A stretch of DNA of 5,991 nt from assembly GCA_030600625.1 (NCBI GenBank), contig JAUVLS010000095.1:1-5991 (forward strand), given 5' to 3'. A program made the translations under genes and the position numbers. The notes under the pieces were generated by a model. It was not told the origin of the DNA, made no database searches, and saw only the letters and a program-made list of their open reading frames with translations. Shown one piece after another: positions 1 through 5,991 of the stretch; the stretch's first letter is position 1; the number at the start of each line of letters is the position of its first letter. The stretch is from Bacteroidales bacterium. Lineage in GTDB: Bacteria; Bacteroidota; Bacteroidia; Bacteroidales; UBA12077.

Positions 1-1
1 A

Positions 2-355
2 AATAATGGAACTCTGAATGTAAAATATTGCGCTGAATATCTTGACAAAAAGGTCATCATTAATACATTTCAGAATGATTTTAATTTGCTTTTAATACAA
101 AACCAGGTTAAAAATATTTTTATCATTGAAAATCCTGAGCGGAATCAAAAAATATGGCAATTGAAATCCGGAAAATTTAACTATAATTATATTCAAAATA
201 CTGACTCAGAAAAGATTGAAAACATTAGTTTTAAGAAACGAAATTCTGAAAAAATATCAGTAGGTTTGTATAATTACCAGGATAATATTCCCGGAAATAT
301 AACCTTGGAGCATCACAATATTAAACTAAAAATGAATTTAAAATTGATACAATAA
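2..355 (+). CDS. LolA/LolB-like outer-membrane lipoprotein carrier (3' part only)
   Basis: The reading frame is open from the left edge of the window to a TAA at 353-355, so the N-terminus (signal peptide or lipobox) lies outside. A TTG at 86 is not a convincing start, because the frame continues upstream with ordinary protein-like sequence (NGTLNVKY..EYLDKKVIIN). About 117 residues are visible. They are rich in alternating polar/hydrophobic beta strands with no membrane segment, and end in a typical amphipathic final strand (IPGNITLEHHNIKLKMNLKL). This pattern suits the half-barrel LolA/LolB/DUF4292-type fold that carries lipids or lipoproteins across the periplasm. Such genes commonly sit in aryl-polyene and flexirubin-type clusters next to a dehydratase and an MMPL exporter, as here. 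The next gene begins 4 bp after the stop, so they are probably co-transcribed. I see no diagnostic motif; the family call rests on fold-like pattern and context. Confidence 0.45.
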   Translation, partial: NNGTLNVKYCAEYLDKKVIINTFQNDFNLLLIQNQVKNIFIIENPERNQKIWQLKSGKFNYNYIQNTDSEKIENISFKKRNSEKISVGLYNYQDNIPGNITLEHHNIKLKMNLKLIQ

Positions 356-359
356 TACC

Positions 360-734
360 ATGCTTTTAAAAAATTTCTATACCATAGTTGAATTAGACAG
401 TAGCAATAAGGAAAACGTAAAAGCAATTATCGACTTGAATAAAAACCACGAAATTTACAAAGGCCACTTCCCGGGCAACCCAATAGTTCCCGGTGTTTGT
501 CTTACCCAGTTAATTAAGGAAATAATGGAAAACGTGGAAAACACGGAACTTATACTAGTATACGCCGATAATATAAAATTTATGGCTATTGTTAATCCTG
601 AAATAAATAATAGACTTCAAATCGATCTTAAAGTAAAATACGACACCGAACAAAACCTTATAAAAGTTAACAGTGTTACACACTTTAACGATCAGGTTTT
701 TTACAAATTTAAAGGTAACTTTAAGGCAAAATAA
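360..734 (+). CDS. FabZ-like 3-hydroxyacyl-ACP dehydratase (hotdog fold)
   Basis: This 124-residue protein has the size of a single hotdog domain. The family signature is at residues 35-46 (GHFPGNPIVPGV), matching the FabZ/FabA active-site segment GHFPGxPxxPGV. His36 is the expected catalytic histidine. The residue 14 positions later, Glu in FabZ (H54/E68 in E. coli FabZ), is Gln50 here (GVCLTQLIKE). The remainder is the usual beta sheet ending in a hydrophobic strand (VFYKFKGNFKAK). The family dehydrates 3-hydroxyacyl-ACP to trans-2-enoyl-ACP in the cytoplasm. In this setting it probably acts on a specialised polyene or lipid chain and not in housekeeping fatty-acid synthesis. The Glu-to-Gln change could mean altered chemistry or a binding role. 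The ATG start lies 4 bp after the upstream stop, and the N-terminus (MLLKNFYTI) has no excess sequence. The fold is secure; the activity is less so. Confidence 0.85.
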   Translation: MLLKNFYTIVELDSSNKENVKAIIDLNKNHEIYKGHFPGNPIVPGVCLTQLIKEIMENVENTELILVYADNIKFMAIVNPEINNRLQIDLKVKYDTEQNLIKVNSVTHFNDQVFYKFKGNFKAK

Positions 735-745
735 TATTGGGGAGA

Positions 746-1960
746 ATGGCTGCGGATAAATACAAAGAATTGTTCAAGGAGAAAAAGTGTTGCGTTATAA
801 TTCCAACATATAATAACCACAAGACCGTTGAACAGGTTATTAATGATGTGCTGGAATATACCGATCAGCTTGTTGTAGTAAATGACGGATCAACTGATAA
901 TACGGAAGAAATACTGAGAGAATTTAATCAGATTGATGTAATAACTTATCCTAAAAATAAAGGAAAAGGATATGCTTTAAAAAAAGGATTCAGCTTTGCA
1001 TGGAATAAAGGATACAAATATGCCATTACAATTGATTCTGACGGTCAACACTTTGCCACCGACTTACCTGAATTTATTAAAGCCATAGATAAAAATCCCA
1101 ATGCAATTATTATAGGGAAACGAAATATGGAACAGGAAGGAATTCCTGGAAAAAGCAGTTTCGGAAACCAATTTTCAAACTTCTGGTTTAAATTCGAAAC
1201 AGGTATAAAAATTTCTGACACTCAATCAGGTTATAGGCTATATCCCCTGAAACTATTGAGCAAAATGATATTTTTCACCCGAAAATATGAATTTGAAATA
1301 GAAATAATTGTTCGTGCAGCATGGAAAGGCATTGATGTTAGCAATATTCCTATTCAAATTTATTATGCTCCGAAAGAAACCAGAGTTTCACATTTTCGTC
1401 CATTTAGGGATTTTTCAAGAGTTAGTATTTTAAATACTGTTTTAGTAATTTATGCTTTGCTCATTGTAAAACCTTTTGAATTTATTCGCAAATTAAATAA
1501 GAAAAATATACAGGAATTTTTCCGTACACAAATAACTCAAAACAAAGAACCAAATATTAAAATTACTTTTGCAGTAATGCTGGGCTTATTCATGGGAGTT
1601 GCTCCTGTTTGGGGCTACCAGATGCTTATTGCTTTTGCGTTGGCTCATATCTTGAAATTGAATAAAGTTATTGTTTTGGTAACTTCAAATATTAGTATTC
1701 CGCCAGTGATTCCGATTATTATATTTGCCAGTTTTAAAACCGGTGGATTATTTATTGAAGCTAACAAACTTAACCTGAACTATAACCCTGGAATTAGCCT
1801 TGATTTAATCAAAGATAATTTGATTCAGTACATTGTTGGGAGTCTTGTTTTCGGAGTTGTTTTAGCTGTAGCATTTGGAATTTTAACATATATTTTACTT
1901 CTGATTTTCAAAAAAAAGCCTGTATTGCATAAAGAGTATGTAAAATCTTATCAGGATTAA
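746..1960 (+). CDS. Family 2 glycosyltransferase with C-terminal DUF2062 membrane domain
   Basis: The protein has 404 residues from the ATG at 746. A TTG at 737 in the same frame would add three residues (MGR); I prefer ATG because nothing before it looks conserved. Residues 15-220 form a GT-A glycosyltransferase of the DPM/polyprenyl-phosphate type: IIPTYNN (18-24), VVNDGSTD (44-51), the metal-binding DSDGQH (97-102) and SGYRLYP (161-167). Residues 255-390 are a DUF2062 domain: an amphipathic start, then GLFMGVAPVWGYQML and NISIPPVIPIIIF, with about three to four hydrophobic segments ending in a basic tail. GT2 enzymes of this kind use a nucleotide sugar at the inner membrane; donor and acceptor cannot be read from sequence. 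It starts 11 bp after the dehydratase and ends 13 bp before the MMPL gene, so it belongs to the same operon and may glycosylate the lipid product or its carrier. Confidence 0.88.
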   Translation: MAADKYKELFKEKKCCVIIPTYNNHKTVEQVINDVLEYTDQLVVVNDGSTDNTEEILREFNQIDVITYPKNKGKGYALKKGFSFAWNKGYKYAITIDSDGQHFATDLPEFIKAIDKNPNAIIIGKRNMEQEGIPGKSSFGNQFSNFWFKFETGIKISDTQSGYRLYPLKLLSKMIFFTRKYEFEIEIIVRAAWKGIDVSNIPIQIYYAPKETRVSHFRPFRDFSRVSILNTVLVIYALLIVKPFEFIRKLNKKNIQEFFRTQITQNKEPNIKITFAVMLGLFMGVAPVWGYQMLIAFALAHILKLNKVIVLVTSNISIPPVIPIIIFASFKTGGLFIEANKLNLNYNPGISLDLIKDNLIQYIVGSLVFGVVLAVAFGILTYILLLIFKKKPVLHKEYVKSYQD

Positions 1961-1973
1961 TCATAAAAAAAGT

Positions 1974-3608
1974 ATGTCAGGTATATTTAACGGTTTATAC
2001 GAACTCTTTCGAAAATTTAAAATCACATTTATATTTTTGATCCTGATTATATTTGGTTTATCGGCATGGCTTGTAACAAAAATTAAATTTGAAGAAGATA
2101 TTACAAGAATGCTTCCATCTGATGAAAATATTCAGAGAATAAGCATGGTTTCGCAAAATATCAACTTTATGGATAAGTTGATTATAAACATTGCATTAAA
2201 CGATACCGGTCTTTCTTCTGATCCACAAAAACTTATTGAATTTGCAGATGATCTAAATAACAAGCTAACAAAACATCAGCCTGATTTAATTAAAGATATT
2301 AACTATCAGGTATCAGAAAAAACCATGTACGATGTATATGATGTTTTCTTCAACAATCTTCCTGTATTTCTCGAAGAAAAAGATTATAAAAAAATTGACA
2401 GTTTAATTCAGCAATCTTCCGTTGAAAATTCAGTTAAAAATAATTTTAAAACACTAATATCACCGGCAAGTATGGTTATGAAGCGATTTATAATGAAAGA
2501 TCCGCTTCATTTCACTCCTATTATTCTTGAGAAATTAAACACTTTTCAGATTGGTGATAATTATAATATTTACAATAACCGTATTTTTACAAAGGATAAA
2601 AAGAATCTGAATATTTTTGTTACATCGACTTTTCCATCAGGTGAAACTCAAAAAAACGGAGAATTAATACAGGCTCTTAATCGAACTATTGATAGCCTTG
2701 AAACTCAATTTAATCATGAAATAAATGCTCAATATTATGGTGCCGCTGCTGTAGCGGTCGGGAATGCTAATCGTATTAAAAAGGATATAAAACTTACGGT
2801 TACTATGGCATTAATTGTACTGTTGGTGTTTATGAGCTTATTTTTTCGAAAGAAGAGTATTTTCCTTATTCTGTTTCTTCCAGCCATTTTTGGTGGTAGT
2901 TTATCCTTAGCAATTCTCTATCTGATTAAGGGCAGTATATCGGCTATTTCTCTGGCTATTGGTTCTGTGCTATTGGGAATTACAGTTGATTATTCGTTGC
3001 ATTTATTTACACATTACCGAACTATTGGCGATGTAAAAAAGGTAATGAAAGATATTGCAACACCGGTATTAATGAGCACTCTGACAACTGCATCTGCATT
3101 TCTGTGTTTATTATTTGTTAGCTCCAAAGCTCTTCAGGATTTAGGAATGTTTGCAGCCATAAGTGTTGTTGTTGCCGCACTATTTTCATTAATAGTCTTA
3201 CCTCATTTTCTAAAAAAAGATTACGAAAAGAATACTCAAAATCAGCAGAAATCAATAATTGATAAAATCACATCCTACCCTTACGAAAAAAACAAATACC
3301 TGATTTGGGGAATTATTGCTTTCACAATTTTTTCTATGTTTTTCTCAGGAAAAACTTCATTCGACGGCGATATGGATAAAATGAGTTATCTGTCGGAAGA
3401 GTTAAAGGAAGCCGAAGATAATCTTAATAAAATTGCCAATGTAACACTCAAGTCTGTTTATCTTATTAGTACAGGAGATAACTTACAAGAAGCTTTAATA
3501 AACAGCGAAAAAGCCATTCCAAATCTTGAAAAACTAAAACAGGAAGGTATTATAAATCAATATACATCAGTTAGTAAAATTCTAATTTCTGATTCGCTTC
3601 AAAAATAA
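1974..3608 (+). CDS. MMPL/RND-family lipid exporter, N-terminal half (truncated by stop)
   Basis: This 544-residue product is the first half of an MMPL transporter in the inner membrane. One transmembrane helix (about 17-34) is followed by a large periplasmic domain (36-270, starting KFEEDITRMLPSDENI, a usual post-TM1 sequence in this family). A bundle of five helices then spans about 273-412, and a seventh helix (441-457) leads into the second periplasmic domain, which is cut at residue 544. Helix 4 carries GITVDYSLH (335-343) with the Asp339-Tyr340 pair that forms part of the proton relay in MmpL3-type pumps. The second Asp-Tyr pair lies beyond the stop, so this half alone cannot form the full 12-helix pump. 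The ATG start is 13 bp after the glycosyltransferase stop, with only a weak A-rich leader. Related exporters move lipids, polyenes or hopanoids. Confidence 0.85.
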   Translation: MSGIFNGLYELFRKFKITFIFLILIIFGLSAWLVTKIKFEEDITRMLPSDENIQRISMVSQNINFMDKLIINIALNDTGLSSDPQKLIEFADDLNNKLTKHQPDLIKDINYQVSEKTMYDVYDVFFNNLPVFLEEKDYKKIDSLIQQSSVENSVKNNFKTLISPASMVMKRFIMKDPLHFTPIILEKLNTFQIGDNYNIYNNRIFTKDKKNLNIFVTSTFPSGETQKNGELIQALNRTIDSLETQFNHEINAQYYGAAAVAVGNANRIKKDIKLTVTMALIVLLVFMSLFFRKKSIFLILFLPAIFGGSLSLAILYLIKGSISAISLAIGSVLLGITVDYSLHLFTHYRTIGDVKKVMKDIATPVLMSTLTTASAFLCLLFVSSKALQDLGMFAAISVVVAALFSLIVLPHFLKKDYEKNTQNQQKSIIDKITSYPYEKNKYLIWGIIAFTIFSMFFSGKTSFDGDMDKMSYLSEELKEAEDNLNKIANVTLKSVYLISTGDNLQEALINSEKAIPNLEKLKQEGIINQYTSVSKILISDSLQK

Positions 3609-5858
3609 AGAATCAAACGTTGTAATACTTTCTGGACTCCTGAAAAAACGGATGCATTGAAACTGAATCTTCAGATATCAGGCAAAAAATATAAATTCAA
3701 ACCCGATGCTTTTTCATCTTTTTATAATCTTTTTGAGAAAGAATTTAACACTATAAATTCAGAAGAATTAGGCGATTTAAGAAAACTATTTTTAGATGAA
3801 TATATAACCGAGAACAAAGACATTACCACTGTTGTAAGTATTTTAAAAGCCGATGAATCGAACAAACCGTTTATTTACGAAACATTTGTTGATGAAAAAA
3901 ATTTGGTAGTATTCGACAAAAAGTATATGACCGATAATCTGGTTCGTATATTAAAAGATGATTTTAATTTACTGGTTAAACTTTCTTTAATCATTGTTTT
4001 CTTAATCCTTCTGTTATCGTTTGGTAGAATTGAACTGGCGCTTCTAACTTTTATCCCAATGGCAATTTCGTGGATTTGGACCTTGGGAATAATGGGAATA
4101 TTCGGGATAAAATTTACCATATTCAACATAATAATTTCAACCTTTATTTTCGGATTAGGAATTGATTATTCAATTTTCATTATGCGTGGAATGCTGCAAG
4201 AATACAAATATGGAGTTAAAAATCTTAATTCTTATAAAACATCTATCTTCTTATCGGCAGTAACAACTATAACCGGAATCGGAGTCCTGATTTTCGCGAA
4301 GCATCCTGCCTTAAAATCAATGGCCTTGCTTTCAATAATTGGAATTTTATCGGTAATAATAATTTCCTATACTATTGAACCCGCATTATTCAAATTATTT
4401 ATTTTAAATCGCAAGAAAAAAGGTAAAATAGCTTTCTCGTTTCAGGAATTTCTGAATTCCATTATTGCCTGGAGTATATTTGTTGCTGGATCAATATATA
4501 TAACTTTTACAGGATTTATACTTAGTAAAGTATTTGGAATTAAAAACAAAAGATTAAAACTATTCCTTAACTATTCAATGACCTATTCATGTAAGGCACT
4601 ATACTACGGAATGTTTAATATTCGTAAAAAGATAATAAATCCTAATAAAGAAAAGTTAAAAAAACCCTGCATTATTATTTGCAATCATCAATCACATCTT
4701 GATTTAATTTACAATATGTCCATTAGTCCAAAAATTATTATTTTGACAAATGATTGGGTTCAAAAAAGTAAAATTTATGGACAATTGGTTCAGATGGCCG
4801 ATTTCTATCCCGTTACGGAAGGTTACGAAACTATGATTCCAAGACTTAGGGAAAAAGTTAAAGAAGGATTCTCAATCTTAGTATATCCGGAAGGTACTCG
4901 ATCAGTTAATTTTAAAATGAAACGTTTTCATAAAGGAGCATTTTATTTAGCAGAAAAACTTAATCTGGATATTTTACCAATTGTTATGCATGGTACTGGA
5001 TATTGTATGACAAAAGGTGATGATTTATTAGTTAAAAATGCAACTGTAACAGCTAAATATTTAGATCGAATTACTCCTGACAATAAAGATTACAGAGCAA
5101 ATTATTCGGAAAGAGCTAAGAAAATAGGACGATATTTCAGGGAAGAGTACAATCAAATGAGATTGGAATTGGAAGGGACTAAATATTATCGTAATCAACT
5201 TATTAAAAACTACCTATACAAAAGCCCGGTTTTGGAATGGTACCTGAAAGTAAAACTCAAACTTGAAAAAAATTACGAGTTATTTAATACTTTGGTACCA
5301 CGCAAAGGAATAATCTATGATATTGGATGTGGATATGGATATTTATCATATATGCTTCATTTCGTTTCGGATGAAAGAATTGTAACAGGAATAGATCATG
5401 ATAGTGAAAAGATTTTAGTTGCAAATAATTGCCCGTCGAAAAATGAGAAAGCCTGTCTGCTGACAGGCAAGATAAATTTCGAATGTGCCGATATTATAAA
5501 ATATGAATTTAAACCTGCTGATGTTTTTTTATTGAGTGATGTTCTGCATTATATCCCTAAAAAAGATCAAGAAACTGTAATTGCAAATTGCATCAATAAC
5601 CTGAATGATAACGGAATGATTATTATTCGTGATGCTAATAGCAAATTAAAAGACCGTCATAAAGGAACAAAATTTACAGAATTATTCTCTACCAAAGTTT
5701 TTGGTTTTAACAAAACTGTTAGTGAGTCGAAAGAACTATATTTTATATCCTCAGATGATATTTTAGAGATATTTAAGAAACACAATATGGAAGTAGAAAT
5801 TGTAGATCAGACAAAGCTTACATCTAATATTGTTTATATAATTAAAAGAAATAATTAA
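3609..5858 (+). CDS. MMPL C-terminal half fused to lysophospholipid-type acyltransferase and SAM methyltransferase
   Basis: This is the downstream part of the interrupted gene. The frame is open from 3609, just after the TAA; the first formal start is a TTG at 3657 and the first in-frame ATG is at 3927, neither with a good ribosome site. Numbering from the TTG: residues 1-100 finish the second periplasmic domain; 107-250 hold five helices, with GLGIDYSIF at 166-174 giving the second Asp-Tyr relay pair (170-171). Residues 262-480 are an AGPAT/LPLAT acyltransferase with a hydrophobic lead-in, NHQSHLD at 343-349 (HX4D motif), YPEGTRS at 410-416 and LPIVMHGTG at 440-448. Residues 545-730 are a class I methyltransferase with the SAM-binding DIGCGYGYLS (555-564), GIDHD (578-582) and an LSDVLHYIP segment (626-634). 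The acyl acceptor and methyl acceptor are unknown. A GC-rich palindrome lies inside the methyltransferase domain (separate entry). Confidence 0.85.
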   Translation, partial: RIKRCNTFWTPEKTDALKLNLQISGKKYKFKPDAFSSFYNLFEKEFNTINSEELGDLRKLFLDEYITENKDITTVVSILKADESNKPFIYETFVDEKNLVVFDKKYMTDNLVRILKDDFNLLVKLSLIIVFLILLLSFGRIELALLTFIPMAISWIWTLGIMGIFGIKFTIFNIIISTFIFGLGIDYSIFIMRGMLQEYKYGVKNLNSYKTSIFLSAVTTITGIGVLIFAKHPALKSMALLSIIGILSVIIISYTIEPALFKLFILNRKKKGKIAFSFQEFLNSIIAWSIFVAGSIYITFTGFILSKVFGIKNKRLKLFLNYSMTYSCKALYYGMFNIRKKIINPNKEKLKKPCIIICNHQSHLDLIYNMSISPKIIILTNDWVQKSKIYGQLVQMADFYPVTEGYETMIPRLREKVKEGFSILVYPEGTRSVNFKMKRFHKGAFYLAEKLNLDILPIVMHGTGYCMTKGDDLLVKNATVTAKYLDRITPDNKDYRANYSERAKKIGRYFREEYNQMRLELEGTKYYRNQLIKNYLYKSPVLEWYLKVKLKLEKNYELFNTLVPRKGIIYDIGCGYGYLSYMLHFVSDERIVTGIDHDSEKILVANNCPSKNEKACLLTGKINFECADIIKYEFKPADVFLLSDVLHYIPKKDQETVIANCINNLNDNGMIIIRDANSKLKDRHKGTKFTELFSTKVFGFNKTVSESKELYFISSDDILEIFKKHNMEVEIVDQTKLTSNIVYIIKRNN
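5451..5468. repeat. GC-rich perfect palindrome inside the methyltransferase coding region
   Basis: A perfect 7-bp inverted repeat (GCCTGTC at 5451-5457, GACAGGC at 5462-5468) encloses the loop TGCT. It stands out by its G+C content in an AT-rich gene. In frame it encodes ACLLTG, between SKNEK and KINFECADI, where class I methyltransferases usually have a short loop before the strand that carries the acidic ADI/ADV motif. The sequence resembles the family of short palindromes of the GCCTGCC...GGCAGGC type that I recall as dispersed repeats in Bacteroidota genomes and that can appear in proteins as ACLPAGRQ- or ACLLTG-like peptides. The inverted repeat is seen directly; the insertion origin is inferred. 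Confidence 0.6.
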
Positions 5859-5925
5859 TATGGTTTAATAACAAGAATTATAAATTAGGTCATCAGAAAA
5901 ATGAGTAGTTTTATATAATAACTAA

Positions 5926-5945
5926 CTCCGTCCTTTAGGGCGGAG
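5926..5945. repeat. Hairpin-forming palindrome 1 of a possible REP-like pair
   Basis: An 8-bp stem, CTCCGTCC (5926-5933) with GGGCGGAG (5938-5945), encloses a TTTA loop. All positions pair as RNA, with one G-U wobble. It lies 68 bp after the last stop codon and is far more G+C-rich than its surroundings. It is followed by GAAAAATATAAG, not a T-run, so it is not a clear rho-independent terminator on the + strand. The loop sequence is shared with the second hairpin 21 bp downstream, which suggests a REP-type element. It could still help protect or end the operon transcript. Confidence 0.6.
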
Positions 5946-5966
5946 AAAAATATAAGAATAATAACC

Positions 5967-5978
5967 GGGCTTTAGCCC
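5967..5978. repeat. Hairpin-forming palindrome 2 of a possible REP-like pair
   Basis: GGGC (5967-5970) and GCCC (5975-5978) pair around a TTTA loop, preceded by AACC and followed by AAAA. The loop and the GGGC arm match the first hairpin, so the two are probably halves of one dispersed palindromic unit. I recall AACCGGGCTTTAGCCCAA-like sequences as intergenic repeats in Bacteroidota. No T-run follows, so a terminator role is weakly supported. The element may continue past the window edge, 13 bp away. Confidence 0.5.
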
Positions 5979-5991
5979 AAAACTTATAAAA

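Larger units (their letters stand above)
1974..5858 (+). pseudogene. Trifunctional MMPL transporter / acyltransferase / methyltransferase gene interrupted by an in-frame TAA
   Basis: Positions 1974-5858 form one reading frame of 1,294 codons before the terminal TAA, broken only by a TAA at 3606-3608 (codon 545). Sequence before it (first MMPL half) and after it (rest of the second periplasmic loop, second MMPL half, acyltransferase, methyltransferase) is in the same frame. Across the stop it reads SDSLQK-stop-RIKRCNTFWTPEKTDAL, which is continuous loop sequence for this family as I know it. Intact homologues in Bacteroidota are single proteins of about this length. Because the frame is unchanged, a single substitution (CAA, GAA or AAA to TAA) explains the break, not an indel. 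It may be a real nonsense mutation, a sequencing error, or a site tolerated by readthrough. The two halves are described in separate entries. If the gene is dead, the export step of the pathway would be lost. Confidence 0.75.

Noticed and set aside
3606..3608. Reassignment of TAA as a sense codon
   Set aside because: The other genes in the window all end at TAA at sensible lengths, followed by unrelated sequence or new starts, so TAA acts as a normal stop here.
3600..3612. Frameshift in the A-rich run as the cause of the split gene
   Set aside because: The reading frame is the same before and after the stop, so one insertion or deletion cannot explain it; a substitution can.
3657..3659. TTG at 3657 as the true start of an independent gene
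   Set aside because: The frame and family-like sequence (RIKRCNTFWTPEKTDA) continue upstream to the TAA, and no ribosome site precedes the TTG.
3875..4129. Minus-strand open frame of 84 codons
   Set aside because: It lies entirely opposite the conserved MMPL helices and has no recognisable domain; it is a shadow of the real coding frame.
4445..4460. Inverted repeat GGAATT / AATTCC inside the acyltransferase lead-in
   Set aside because: Only six AT-rich base pairs, coding for ordinary sequence (EFLNS); expected by chance in this composition.
5859..5925. Small gene or promoter in the tail
   Set aside because: No frame with coding character and no convincing Bacteroidota promoter (TTTG spaced from TAnnTTTG) is visible in this short AT-rich stretch.
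5926..5978. Classical rho-independent terminator
   Set aside because: Neither hairpin is followed by a T-run on the + strand, so a terminator call is not supported, although a role in ending or protecting the transcript is possible.

Overview
The window is AT-rich, tightly packed DNA with every gene on the + strand. It looks like a member of the Bacteroidota. The strongest reason is the last locus, which encodes an MMPL exporter, a lysophospholipid-type acyltransferase and a SAM methyltransferase in one reading frame. To my knowledge this three-part fusion is typical of Bacteroidota flexirubin / aryl-polyene-like (resorcinol lipid) gene clusters. The absence of strong Shine-Dalgarno sites, the AT-rich codon use and the consistent TAA stops also fit.

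Layout: (1) positions 2-355, the 3' end of a beta-rich protein, probably a LolA/LolB-type lipoprotein carrier, open at the window edge. (2) 360-734, a small hotdog-fold FabZ-like 3-hydroxyacyl-ACP dehydratase in which the usual catalytic Glu is Gln. (3) 746-1960, a family-2 glycosyltransferase fused to a C-terminal DUF2062 membrane domain. (4) 1974-5858, the MMPL / acyltransferase / methyltransferase gene, split by one in-frame TAA at 3606-3608. (5) 5859-5991, a gene-free tail with two small hairpins resembling REP-type palindromic elements. Intergenic gaps are 4, 11 and 13 bp, so genes 1-4 read as one operon.

The parts fit a lipid or polyene-lipid pathway. The dehydratase would work on ACP-bound acyl chains. 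The acyltransferase and methyltransferase would tailor the product. The MMPL exporter would move it through the inner membrane, and the LolA/LolB-like protein may carry it to the outer membrane. The GT2-DUF2062 protein could glycosylate a membrane lipid. No ketosynthase, ACP or ammonia-lyase lies in the window, so the flexirubin/aryl-polyene assignment is inferred from gene company.

The two most notable observations are a nonsense codon that interrupts the trifunctional gene without any frame change, and a GC-rich perfect palindrome apparently inserted in frame in the methyltransferase domain of the same gene. Together they raise the question of whether this gene is decaying, misread by sequencing, or made as two polypeptides.
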